Of a DNA stretch of 64,000 nt, positions 45,480-53,344 are shown in pieces. The number at the start of each line of letters is the position of its first letter. Position 1 is the stretch's first letter. Source of the DNA: Tichowtungia aerotolerans (GTDB taxonomy: Bacteria > Verrucomicrobiota > Kiritimatiellia > Kiritimatiellales > Tichowtungiaceae); contig NZ_CP047593.1 in assembly GCF_009905215.1 (NCBI RefSeq), forward strand, positions 2,484,900 to 2,548,899, read 5' to 3'. The translations under genes and the position numbers were made by a program. The notes under the pieces are model-generated. The model was not told the origin of the DNA. It made no database searches and saw only the letters and a program-made list of their open reading frames with translations.

Positions 45480-46717
45480 AAAAATGGAATATTATTTTCT
45501 GTCACGTGGATCAGCTGACGCAGACAGGAGTCTCTGCATACGGCGGTGAAAACGCCCGGACTCCCGGGATGGACCGCCTGGCGGCGGACGGGATTCTGTT
45601 CGAAGACAGTTTCTCCTCCAATCCGATCTGCTGTCCGGCCCGCAGCTGCTGGTATACCGGGCGCATGAGTTCGGAGCACGGAACGCTGGTTAATAATCAG
45701 TCGATTGAAGATTTCCCGGATCTTGGACAGTGGATGTCTGCGCGGGGATATCAATGCTTTTATGCCGGTAAATGGCATATCGCCCGCAATGTGGCCAAAA
45801 GTTTTAAACTGCTGCATCCCCAGTTTGCCCTGGGCGAACAGCACGACAGCGCCGTGACGCGGACCGCGGAGGCATTTCTTGAAAACTATTCCGATGAAGA
45901 GCCGTTTTTCCTGAACCTCGGGATGCTGAATCCCCATGACTGCTGTTATCTGAATTTGGCGAAGGATCATTTGGCCACAAAATTCGGAGTGGAACGTCAT
46001 TTCCCTGAAGAAATTCCTCCGCGGATGAGATCATACGATCCGTCTAAACCGACAGGAAGCAAAGACTGGCCGGCCGACTGGGTCGATCTGTATCGCTACT
46101 ATTATTTCCGGATGACCGAAATGGTCGATGCGGAAATCGGTCGGATTTACGATGCACTGCAAAATTCCCGCTTTGCGGAAAATACAGTATTCATCTTTTC
46201 CGCCGATCACGGTGAAATGATGAGCGCTCATAACCTCTTCAAAAAGAGCCGCCCGTATGACGAGGCGCTGAAAGTTCCGCTGATCGTCGTGCAGCCCGGC
46301 CTGCCGGGCGGCCGACGCGATGCCAGCCATCTGATTTCCAGTGTGGATGTACCCGCCACGATTCTGGATTACGCCGGAATAGAATGCATGCCGGATATGA
46401 GTGTCGCGAAAAGTTTCCGTCCGGCAATCGAAGGAAAAGATGTTGCGTGGCGGGAGTATGTCCCGTGTGAAATCTTTCAGGGAGGCCCCCAGATCGTCCT
46501 GACGGATAAACGGTATAAATATTACCGGCACTTTAAAACCGGCGAGATGATGCTGTTTGATCGGATCGCCGATCCGGATGAACTCAGCAACCTGGCAGAT
46601 CAGCCGGATCTCGCCGGCGTGCTGCAACGGTTTGAAACAAGGCAGCAGGAATATTTTGAAACAATCATTCCATCCGCCCGTTACCGGGAAGAAATGAAAA
46701 AAGCCCGGAAGGCATAA
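45476..46717 (+). CDS. Type I sulfatase without signal peptide (copy B of Tat-coupled pair)
   Basis: 413 residues. Starts MKKWNIIFCHVDQLTQTGV, so no export signal. Formylglycine Cys52 in CCPAR (a second Cys follows), Asp12 of VDQ, AGKWHIAR and SADHGEMMSAHN. Shares with 5010 the CFYAGKWHIA block, PFFLNLGMLNPHDCCYL (SVGLLNPHDICYW in 5010), the EMVDAEIGRIYDA helix and length, so the two form one subfamily. ATGA overlap with the Tat-signal gene. Either a cytoplasmic enzyme next to the sugar symporter, or a passenger of the Tat-signal partner. Confidence 0.93.
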   Translation: MKKWNIIFCHVDQLTQTGVSAYGGENARTPGMDRLAADGILFEDSFSSNPICCPARSCWYTGRMSSEHGTLVNNQSIEDFPDLGQWMSARGYQCFYAGKWHIARNVAKSFKLLHPQFALGEQHDSAVTRTAEAFLENYSDEEPFFLNLGMLNPHDCCYLNLAKDHLATKFGVERHFPEEIPPRMRSYDPSKPTGSKDWPADWVDLYRYYYFRMTEMVDAEIGRIYDALQNSRFAENTVFIFSADHGEMMSAHNLFKKSRPYDEALKVPLIVVQPGLPGGRRDASHLISSVDVPATILDYAGIECMPDMSVAKSFRPAIEGKDVAWREYVPCEIFQGGPQIVLTDKRYKYYRHFKTGEMMLFDRIADPDELSNLADQPDLAGVLQRFETRQQEYFETIIPSARYREEMKKARKA

Positions 46718-46727
46718 AGGTGAGAGC

Positions 46728-48749
46728 ATGAAAAAAACGATCGACCGGCGCCGGTTTCTGTGTCGCAGCGGACTGATGGGAGCCGGAGTGCTTGCCGGCT
46801 GCAGAAACATAGGAAACGGATTATCCGGTTCAGACGGGACTCGGTTGAAAAAGTATGCTGCGCAGTTCGCGTGGCAGGGGCACCCGGAAGCTTATATTCG
46901 TCATACTCTTGGGCTGGGAAAAGGCAGCTGTTCCATTCGCTGTTCAGATGAAGTATTGCAGCCGGATCAGCGTGTGGAGTGGGTTGAGATTACGTATGTT
47001 TCTCCCGACGAAGGAATTGCTGCCGGCGGCAGTGTGACGCTGTCGGTGCCGCCAGGTCCGGCGGATGCTGCGGTGCAGATTGATGATTCGGCGAAGCCTG
47101 CATTTATGGAGGTTCGCGCGGATGCTGCTTTTTCTGTGGAGCTGAAATATCCTCCGTTCGAAGTTCAGGAAAACTGTTTGGTTCGCAAGTCCCGTGTCGA
47201 GGTTTGTTTTCCGGAAGGGCTCGCGCCCCGGATGCCGGTTTCTTTTCTCTGGCATGATGTCAAATTGGATACGCATGCCCGGCGCTGGGATGGGGACAGT
47301 TGGCGTTTTCAGCTTCTTGCAGATCATAACGGCGATGGGCAGAGCGAAGAGTTGCCGCAGACGGCAGAGGTTCCCAAGCAATCCGGTCCCGCTGATTATC
47401 TTCTTGTTCGGTGTGCATCCATGGCGCTGCCTGGTGAGCCGGTACGTGTGAACGTGGCGGCATTCGACCGGTTTAATAATCCGGCGCAATGTTATCGGGG
47501 GAAGATCAGTTTCCGGTTGGAGAGCGGTGCTGAAGGAAACTTGCCTGCCTCATATCGTTTTGTGGAGGAAGACAGGGGGGCTCATCTCTTTTCTGTATCC
47601 TTTGATGTGCCTGGTTTTTACTGGCTTCTTGTTGAAGATGAAGAGGGTCGATCCTGCCGTTCGAACCCAATCGAGATTGTGGCGGAAGAGCCGGCTCGTC
47701 GTCTTTTTTGGGGAGATTTGCATGTGCACACCGAGAAGTCAGCCGATGCCAGAGTGTGGGCGCATACGACATCGACGTATGCCGGATCGTATAACATCGG
47801 TCGTTATCGCTATGGACTCGACTTTCAGGCGAATACGGATCATCACGGCTTGCTTCAGGGTAATTATACCCGGGACGAATGGGAGGAAATGCAGCGCGTT
47901 ACGAACCGGGCGGATGACCCCGGACAGTTTGTTGCCATCATCGCCAATGAATATTCCCATGCTCAGGGCGATGCCAATGCTTATTTCAAGGAAAGCCGCG
48001 TGCCGTATTTTGATCACGAGCCCTATGAATCGAGCAGCTATCCGGAAGGCCTTTTCAACCAGCTGCATCCATATCGCTGCCCGCTGATCCCGCTGATCCC
48101 GCATCATGTTGCGCAGAATATGCGCCCGTTCAACTGGGGCAACTATGATTCCGCCCTGATGAGCGTTTGCGAAATATTTTCCAATCATGGACGGACGGAA
48201 TATCTCCATAATAAGCCCCATTATTCGCATAAGAAGATTCCGACAATGGAAGGGGAGACCTGGGTGGAGCAGCTCCAGGCAGGAAAAATGATGGGGTGCG
48301 TGGCCGCCGGCGACGACCACTGGGCCCGTCCGGGGACTTGCGGATTGACGGGGGTCTGGGCGCCTTCTTTTGACCGCGCTGGAATCTGTGATGCGGTTTA
48401 TACCCGGCACTGTATTGCCACGACCGGTGACCGCAGCATTCTGCACGTCAAAACAAACGGGGTTGAGTCCGGACAGACGGTTCCGGCCTCTGACAAGGTA
48501 ACCGTTGAAGTTCGGGCTGCTGCCGGGTCTCCGATTGAAAAGGTTGAAATTATCAGGGACGGCGCGACTGTTCATTCGGAAGTTTTGGATTCCATGACTG
48601 CTGAGCTGAGTTGGACAGACTCTTCTCCCGGCAGCTGGTACTATGTTCGCCTGACCATTCAAGCGCAGAGTATCTGCGAAGAGTACATGCGTGGTAAAAC
48701 CCAGTTTGTCTGGAGCTCGCCGGTATGGGTGAGCCCGTCTCCGGCGTAA
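46728..48749 (+). CDS. Tat-signal lipoprotein with DUF3604/PHP-like metallohydrolase domain
   Basis: 673 residues, last gene of operon 2. DRRRFLCRSGLMGAGVLAGC combines a twin-arginine motif with a lipobox, so export by Tat and lipid anchoring are expected. The first ~320 residues are beta-rich. From residue 328 comes a PHP-type metal site: FWGDLHVHTEKS, then DFQANTDHHG, IIANEYSHAQGDANAYF and GDDHWARPGTC, with His/Asp/Glu ligands in the order known for DUF3604 proteins. The final ~90 residues are a beta domain (EKVEIIRDGATVHSEVLDS). PHP-superfamily proteins are hydrolases, often phosphoesterases; the substrate of DUF3604 members is not established to my knowledge. It lies next to a Tat-coupled sulfatase. 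Confidence 0.82.
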   Translation: MKKTIDRRRFLCRSGLMGAGVLAGCRNIGNGLSGSDGTRLKKYAAQFAWQGHPEAYIRHTLGLGKGSCSIRCSDEVLQPDQRVEWVEITYVSPDEGIAAGGSVTLSVPPGPADAAVQIDDSAKPAFMEVRADAAFSVELKYPPFEVQENCLVRKSRVEVCFPEGLAPRMPVSFLWHDVKLDTHARRWDGDSWRFQLLADHNGDGQSEELPQTAEVPKQSGPADYLLVRCASMALPGEPVRVNVAAFDRFNNPAQCYRGKISFRLESGAEGNLPASYRFVEEDRGAHLFSVSFDVPGFYWLLVEDEEGRSCRSNPIEIVAEEPARRLFWGDLHVHTEKSADARVWAHTTSTYAGSYNIGRYRYGLDFQANTDHHGLLQGNYTRDEWEEMQRVTNRADDPGQFVAIIANEYSHAQGDANAYFKESRVPYFDHEPYESSSYPEGLFNQLHPYRCPLIPLIPHHVAQNMRPFNWGNYDSALMSVCEIFSNHGRTEYLHNKPHYSHKKIPTMEGETWVEQLQAGKMMGCVAAGDDHWARPGTCGLTGVWAPSFDRAGICDAVYTRHCIATTGDRSILHVKTNGVESGQTVPASDKVTVEVRAAAGSPIEKVEIIRDGATVHSEVLDSMTAELSWTDSSPGSWYYVRLTIQAQSICEEYMRGKTQFVWSSPVWVSPSPA

Positions 48750-48755
48750 AACTGG

Positions 48756-48800
48756 CCGCGGCTCAGGAGAGTACGCTGATTGATTGAGTCGCGGTTTTGT
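48756..48800 (+). terminator. Intrinsic terminator after operon 2
   Basis: Seven bases past the stop codon at 48749, CCGCG-G-CTCA (48756-48765) pairs with TGAG-T-CGCGG (48785-48794) with one G/T mismatch, and TTTTGTCGTTTT follows. Stem, position and T-run fit a rho-independent terminator closing the 19-kb operon. Confidence 0.65.
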
Positions 48801-49130
48801 CGTTTTGCTTCCTGCGGTATACCGGCGTCAGGCAGGTGTTATCTGTTTCGGTTATCCTGTAATGGTTTTGTTTTGTGAATCGGTATGGGGGGCGAGGGTT
48901 GATTCTGTTTTCAGGCTTTTTATGTTGTGTAAATTTGCATCAAATATTGTCTTAAGCTGTTTTTTCTACACCTTATTTTGTCCCGAAAAACACCACTTAT
49001 ATTTGGTTTTTTTGTTGTAGCTCGTATTTGTGATAAAAAATGTGCATAAAAAATTTGATCAGTTTTTGTTGCGGGGGTAGCATCGGTCTTGGAGATAGGG
49101 AGGATAAAAAAATACGAAAGGATGTGGGCG
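48801..49130. other. Intergenic region and promoter zone of the 49131 gene
   Basis: About 330 AT-rich bases. No coding frame is convincing; a 78-codon frame crossing it is hydrophobic by base composition only. It holds the third copy of the regulatory motif and the start-codon choices of the next gene. Confidence 0.45.
49031..49061 (+). promoter_or_regulatory. Putative operator, copy 3 of shared motif (variant)
   Basis: The 20 bases 49031-49050 (TGATAAAAAATGTGCATAAA) are the exact reverse complement of 29780-29799 ahead of operon 2. The right half departs from the other copies (AAATTTGATCA instead of TTGCAA). It ends about 70 bases before the start of the secreted protein gene, in plus orientation as at 3770. 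It suggests that this gene joins the regulon of operons 1 and 2. Confidence 0.5.
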
Positions 49131-51539
49131 ATGGGTACAAGAAACAGGTGGCTAGGCGTTGTGATCTCGGCGATTATGGTTGGCGTGTGGGTTTGTTCGG
49201 TATCGGCAGCTCTTTTTGAACAGGATTTTTCAAGTTCAACCAATGTGGCTGATTATATCGATGATACAGCTCCGACAGCGAATCAGTTTACGCTGATCAA
49301 TGGCGCGACGGCTTCCGTTGAGGACGGTCGGCTGAAGCTGATCAAGGACGCCGGTGTCGGAGGAAATATCCGGCGATGGATCGATATGGAGGGCTCTCCC
49401 GTTACGGCCATGTCTTTTGCGTTCGATATGGAACTGTCTTTTTCGGAAGTCGCCGATACGCGGTTGTTTACCGGAACGATCGGAGAAGAAGGAAGTGGAA
49501 ATCACTGGATGGCGTGGGGGGTTGAGGCGACAGGTACGGATAATGAGTGGAAGGTGACCGGGACCACAGACGCGTTCACTGGAGTGCAGACTGTGACGAT
49601 TTTTTTGAATGATTCGTCCGAGAGCCCAATCAGCTACACAGATCCGGAGGGAGGCACTCAGCTTCTGGCCGCAAATTCATATGATGTATGGGTTGGAGCC
49701 ACTCAGGTGGCGGACGGAAAAACAGACGCGTTCGTCCATCCGGAAAAAGACTTGAAAGTGTTTGATTTGGGATTGGTTGAGGCTCCTTCGGTTGCCTACT
49801 ATTTTGACAGCTTCGATGTTCAGAAAATTCCCGAAAGTTCGATGGTAACTATCTATCAGGATGATTTCAGTGGAGCGGCAACAAATTCCGCAAAGGTTTC
49901 GGTTCCGGAGATCTCGCTGCCCGGGTTTTATCCGGCTTCGGCTCTGACAGGATTGGACGGAAACGGTCGTTTGGAGGCTGCTGGTGCTGGTGCGAATGCA
50001 AACTATCGGTTTCGGATTGATACACAGCCTTTGACGGATGATTCGCAAATTCAAGACATCAAATATAAAGTAGTGATGCGTACACCGACCAACGACTGGA
50101 TAATGATTGGTTTTCAGCAGTACAATGCAAACGGGTTGCTGACGACGGAAGCCGATGTCGGACCGGTTGTTCAGTTCAATCCGAACGGCACTGTAATTCT
50201 GCGCGGCGGCAGTTATCCTGCTGGAAATAATTCGGCGGGGCTCCCGGCTTACTATACCGGCTCCGATATCATTATCGCTGAGATGACGTACCATGTTGGG
50301 GATCAGACCATGGACTTGGTGATTAACGACAAGATTATTGCTATGGCTTTTGATCTCGGTCATGAGTTTCCTGCAGGTATAAGTTCCGACCCGGTCGTCT
50401 ATTGGTTGCAGGCACAGTTGCGCAACCAGCAGACTGCGGCAAACGGGGGTGCGTATCTTGATAGCCTTCAAATTGATGTGGCATATACAAAAACAATTCC
50501 TTTGGGAGCCCCGGTGATCGTTTATCAGGATGATTTTAGTGGGCCGGCAACGACTGCCGCTTCTGTTTCTGTTCCGGAAGTATATTCATCGGGATTTTCC
50601 CCGATCTCATTTAATACCGGTCTGGACGGAAACGGCTTGCTGGAGTCGGTTGGGTTGAATCCCAATACGGATTTCCGGTTTCAGATTGCGACGGATCCGC
50701 TCACCGATGATGTTGCGGTGGAGGACATCAAATACACCGCCGAAATACGCGTGCCGGCCAACGACTGGGTGATGATCGGGTTTCAGGGAGCGGACAGTGT
50801 TGGCATGTTGAGTGAAGATGCCAATGTTGGCCCGATGGTCCTGTTCGCTCCGGCCTATACAAAGATTTTTGGCGGGACATGGGGCGGAGGAAATCAAACG
50901 CCGAACTTCCAGGGCTACGGATCCGAAGTTATTACTGCCGAGATGACCTATCATGTCACTGCGCAGACTGTGGATCTGGCGATTAATGGTACGACGCTTA
51001 CCAACGGATTTGCTATTGGTCACGAGTTTCCCCTCGGCACCAATTCCGACCCCGTTGTGAACATCCTTCAGGTCGTGCTGCGCAACCAGACGAATGCGGC
51101 AAGCGGCGGCGCCTATATTGACAGCCTGAAAGTCGAGAAGACATTCACGACTGTCGGCTATGTCGGGTGGGCGCTGAGCTGGAGTGTGGATATCGGCGCG
51201 TCAACCAACGATTATGATGGTGACGGGCTGTCCAATTTATATGAATACGGTTTGGGGGGAGACCCGACCGATGCTTTGGATCAAGGGACCTCTCCGACTG
51301 TCGCTATCGAGAATGTGGGTGGAACCAACTGGCTCAATTATGTTTGTCCGCAACGCTCAGATGCGGGCGGTGAGCTGACATATTCTGTTGAATTGACGAC
51401 TAATCTCGTTTCCGGGACATGGGTGAATGCCGGGTACTCTGTACTTGGAACCAATGTGACCGGCGACAGTTTGGATTTTGTTACAAATACGGTTGATATG
51501 ATGGAAGATCAGAAGTTTATTCGACTGATTATAGAATAG
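49131..51539 (+). CDS. Secreted multi-domain protein with tandem ConA-like modules and DGDG end module
   Basis: 802 residues from ATG 49131, chosen because GAAAGG lies 10 bases upstream; ATG 49122 and TTG 49089 are in frame. Signal peptide WLGVVISAIMVGVWVCSVSA. Residues 24-240: a beta-sandwich beginning LFEQDFSSSTNVADYIDD. Residues about 240-450 and 462-670: two copies of the ~210-residue module starting IYQDDFSGAAT and VYQDDFSGPAT, each with GLDGNGRLE or GLDGNGLLE, an NDWIMIGFQ-type strand, EMTYHV, HEFP and SDPVV. Last ~125 residues: the VDIGASTNDYDGDGLSNLYE module. No catalytic site is visible; glycan binding or cell-surface scaffolding is likely. It is a single-gene unit with copy 3 of the operator ahead of it. 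Confidence 0.78.
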   Translation: MGTRNRWLGVVISAIMVGVWVCSVSAALFEQDFSSSTNVADYIDDTAPTANQFTLINGATASVEDGRLKLIKDAGVGGNIRRWIDMEGSPVTAMSFAFDMELSFSEVADTRLFTGTIGEEGSGNHWMAWGVEATGTDNEWKVTGTTDAFTGVQTVTIFLNDSSESPISYTDPEGGTQLLAANSYDVWVGATQVADGKTDAFVHPEKDLKVFDLGLVEAPSVAYYFDSFDVQKIPESSMVTIYQDDFSGAATNSAKVSVPEISLPGFYPASALTGLDGNGRLEAAGAGANANYRFRIDTQPLTDDSQIQDIKYKVVMRTPTNDWIMIGFQQYNANGLLTTEADVGPVVQFNPNGTVILRGGSYPAGNNSAGLPAYYTGSDIIIAEMTYHVGDQTMDLVINDKIIAMAFDLGHEFPAGISSDPVVYWLQAQLRNQQTAANGGAYLDSLQIDVAYTKTIPLGAPVIVYQDDFSGPATTAASVSVPEVYSSGFSPISFNTGLDGNGLLESVGLNPNTDFRFQIATDPLTDDVAVEDIKYTAEIRVPANDWVMIGFQGADSVGMLSEDANVGPMVLFAPAYTKIFGGTWGGGNQTPNFQGYGSEVITAEMTYHVTAQTVDLAINGTTLTNGFAIGHEFPLGTNSDPVVNILQVVLRNQTNAASGGAYIDSLKVEKTFTTVGYVGWALSWSVDIGASTNDYDGDGLSNLYEYGLGGDPTDALDQGTSPTVAIENVGGTNWLNYVCPQRSDAGGELTYSVELTTNLVSGTWVNAGYSVLGTNVTGDSLDFVTNTVDMMEDQKFIRLIIE

Positions 51540-51552
51540 CATGGTTTCAAAT

Positions 51553-51600
51553 CTACCCGAGCAGTCTTGGCGACTAAAAAAGTCGGGCCTGATCGGGTAG
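51553..51600 (+). other. Nested hairpin between the 49131 gene and the insertion sequence
   Basis: CTACCCGA (51553-51560) pairs perfectly with TCGGGTAG (51593-51600), and inside it CGACT-AAAAA-AGTCG (51571-51585) forms a second hairpin. It begins 13 bases after the 49131 stop codon and ends four bases before the ISL3 left repeat. It may serve as a transcription terminator of the upstream gene (no T-run) or be a palindromic target that attracted the insertion. Confidence 0.5.
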
Positions 51601-51604
51601 GTAA

Positions 51605-52893
51605 GGCTCTTCCTCAACGACGGGGGCAAGGGCGATCTCTGACTGCTAAGGTAGCAGTTGGATAAAAAAAGGGATCGCTATGCCCAAAGAGAAGATAGAC
51701 CTCGTCGGCCCCGGCATCAAGGTTCATTCCGTAGTCCGCCACGGTGGCGTGATGATTCATGCCGAGTACGTTGGCCCGGTGGCCTGTCCGCAATGCAGTT
51801 CAGAGCAGCTGCGCACTAAGGATCGATTTGTACGGAAGCTGCGTCATGAAAGCATTGGAACGAAAAACACCTGGCTGTACTTGACGCTGCGTAAATATCG
51901 CTGCGAAGACTGCAGACGCTATTTTAGGGCCCGAGTGCCCGGCCTGCTGCCGTACCGGCGCAGTACCGAGATGTTCCGTCAGGAGATCTTTATGGGTCAC
52001 CGTGACGGCATCAGCCAGCAACAGCTGCACCGCACCCGGCGGATCGGATCCGCTACTGTCGAGCGGTGGTTTCATGAACATCTGGAGCTTAAAGAGAAGA
52101 TGTTTTCCAGCCGGTTGTGCCCGACGGTTCTGGGTATTGATGAACACTTCTTCACCAAGAAGCAGGGATACGCAACGACCTTCTGTGACCTGCAGAAGCA
52201 TCGGATATTCGAGGTAGCCAAGGGACGATCGGAGCACTCCCTGCATAGCGCTCTGATGCGAATGAAAGGCCGAGAGCGCGTTCAGGTGGTCTGTATCGAC
52301 CTTTCATCAAGCTATCGCAGCTTGGCTCGGAAGTATTTCCCGAATGCATTGATCGTCAGCGATCGGTTCCATGTGGTGCGAACCGTCATCCGCCATTTCC
52401 TCGACACATGGAAGCTACTTGACCCTGTAGGGCGTAAAAACCGTGGGCTGCTATCGCTGATGCGCCGAAAAAGCGGCAATCTGCATCCAGACCAACAGGC
52501 CCGTCTGGAGCGATATTTTGAGCAGAACCCAGCGATTGGTATGGTGTACAAGGCCAAAGAGGAGCTATGCGAACTGCTTAACCAGAAGCATCGAACACAA
52601 AAGGATTGCCGGCCGCTAATCTCACGCCTGCTGTACTGGATCGATCAGCTGCGCAACAGTCCATTCGAGCCGTTGCGCACGCTGGGGGCCACATTGAGTT
52701 CCTGGCGCGATGAGATCGCCCGGATGTGGAGGTTCACCCGCAACAACGGCATTACAGAAGGCTTCCATACCAAGATGGAGCTGATTCAGAGAAGAGCCTA
52801 TGGCTTCAGGAATTTCGACAATTACAGATTGAGAGTAATTGTGATGTGTGGTTAATAAAAATTCGCCCTTGCCCCCGTCTTTGGGGAAGAGCC
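51605..52893 (+). mobile_element. ISL3-family insertion sequence, apparently complete
   Basis: 1289 bases bounded by 31-bp inverted repeats: left 51605-51635 begins GGCTCTTCCTCAACGACGGG, and right 52863-52893 read on the minus strand begins GGCTCTTCCCCAAAGACGGG. They differ at two positions. The repeats enclose one full ISL3 transposase gene. The 8 bases outside each end do not match (GTAGGTAA and AGAGCCGA), so the usual target duplication is not seen, hinting at rearrangement after insertion. Confidence 0.88.
51680..52855 (+). CDS. ISL3-family transposase
   Basis: 391 residues with all expected parts. An N-terminal zinc-finger region (CPQCSSEQL and CEDCRRYFRARVPG), a helix-turn-helix near GISQQQLHRTRRIGSATVERW, then the DDE catalytic domain: first Asp in LGIDEHFF, second in VVCIDLSSSYRSLA, and the C-terminal acidic residue in NNGITEGFHTKMELIQRRAY. 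Length is near the family norm (about 400). It cuts and pastes the element by recognising the 31-bp ends. It appears intact. Unrelated to the sugar genes. Confidence 0.95.
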   Translation: MPKEKIDLVGPGIKVHSVVRHGGVMIHAEYVGPVACPQCSSEQLRTKDRFVRKLRHESIGTKNTWLYLTLRKYRCEDCRRYFRARVPGLLPYRRSTEMFRQEIFMGHRDGISQQQLHRTRRIGSATVERWFHEHLELKEKMFSSRLCPTVLGIDEHFFTKKQGYATTFCDLQKHRIFEVAKGRSEHSLHSALMRMKGRERVQVVCIDLSSSYRSLARKYFPNALIVSDRFHVVRTVIRHFLDTWKLLDPVGRKNRGLLSLMRRKSGNLHPDQQARLERYFEQNPAIGMVYKAKEELCELLNQKHRTQKDCRPLISRLLYWIDQLRNSPFEPLRTLGATLSSWRDEIARMWRFTRNNGITEGFHTKMELIQRRAYGFRNFDNYRLRVIVMCG

Positions 52894-52915
52894 AGAGCCG
52901 AGCCGCCTTTATCTG

Positions 52916-52960
52916 GTCGGGGTGACTGGATTCGAACCAGCGACTTCTACGTCCCGAAAC
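52916..52960 (-). pseudogene. Truncated tRNA-Pro (CGG), 3' half only
   Basis: The minus strand reads TTTCGGGA (anticodon loop with CGG), CGTAG, then GCTGGTTCGAATCCAGT (T-arm) and CACCCCGA (3' acceptor strand), the pattern of bacterial tRNA-Pro. The 5' partner strand CGGGGTG, the D-arm and the 5' anticodon strand are absent; instead the sequence before the loop reads as a protein end (AIDWEMAMNGFG then stop). It cannot make a tRNA. A 3' tRNA piece of this kind is a typical integration scar (att site) of a mobile element that uses tRNA-Pro. Confidence 0.7.
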
Positions 52961-53344
52961 CATTCATAGCCATTTCCCAATCAATGGCGTGTTGCAGATT
53001 GTTTCCCTATCTGCTTAACCATGAGAATAATACACTAATTTCAGGCGCGTGCAAGGAAAAGTAAAATCATCTGAAATAATGCTTATCACGATGGTCGTAA
53101 ACAGAAGTTTCCACAGAACTTTTCAGGGTGTTTCACGAGGAAATATTGGTAGAGCAATTTCGTCGGTGGAGTTTTTGTGGCGGCCGCGTTTCAGTCGATC
53201 TCTAATTTACAAAAGAATATTGACCATTTTTTGTGATAACAAAAATAACAAAAAAGCTTGAGGTTGAGTCGAGAGTGTTTTAATTGTTTGTTCCATAGGG
53301 ACGGTTGTCTGACAATTATACGGTTTAATATAAGGAGTTTGGAT
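52961..53344. other. Intergenic region before operon 3
   Basis: About 380 bases, AT-rich towards the right. On the minus strand the first part carries a short protein-like end reading into the tRNA fragment. Otherwise it holds the promoter and operator at 53220-53248 and a GGAG ribosome site near 53333. No independent gene is supported. Confidence 0.45.
53220..53248 (+). promoter_or_regulatory. Promoter with embedded GntR-type operator, operon 3
   Basis: TTGACC (53220-53225) and AAATAA (53243-53248) are separated by 17 bases and form a sigma70-like promoter. The palindrome TTTTTGT-GATA-ACAAAAA (53228-53245, 7-bp perfect arms) fills the spacer. GT-N4-AC at the centre suits FadR-type GntR regulators. 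A repressor bound here would block RNA polymerase. The likely binder is the GntR protein at 61290. Confidence 0.6.

Noticed and set aside
4126-48749. SusC/SusD-type polysaccharide utilisation locus
   Set aside because: No TonB-dependent receptor or SusD-like lipoprotein is present; uptake is by GPH symporters.
48784-49020. 78-codon hydrophobic plus-strand frame
   Set aside because: It starts inside the terminator hairpin and crosses an AT-rich promoter zone; no ribosome site.
52916-52992. Complete tRNA-Pro gene
   Set aside because: The 5' acceptor strand, D-arm and 5' anticodon strand are missing on the minus strand beyond 52960.
52726-53064. Plus-strand frame running through the transposase end and tRNA fragment
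   Set aside because: It reads across the inverted repeat and the tRNA remnant out of frame with the transposase; not a gene.
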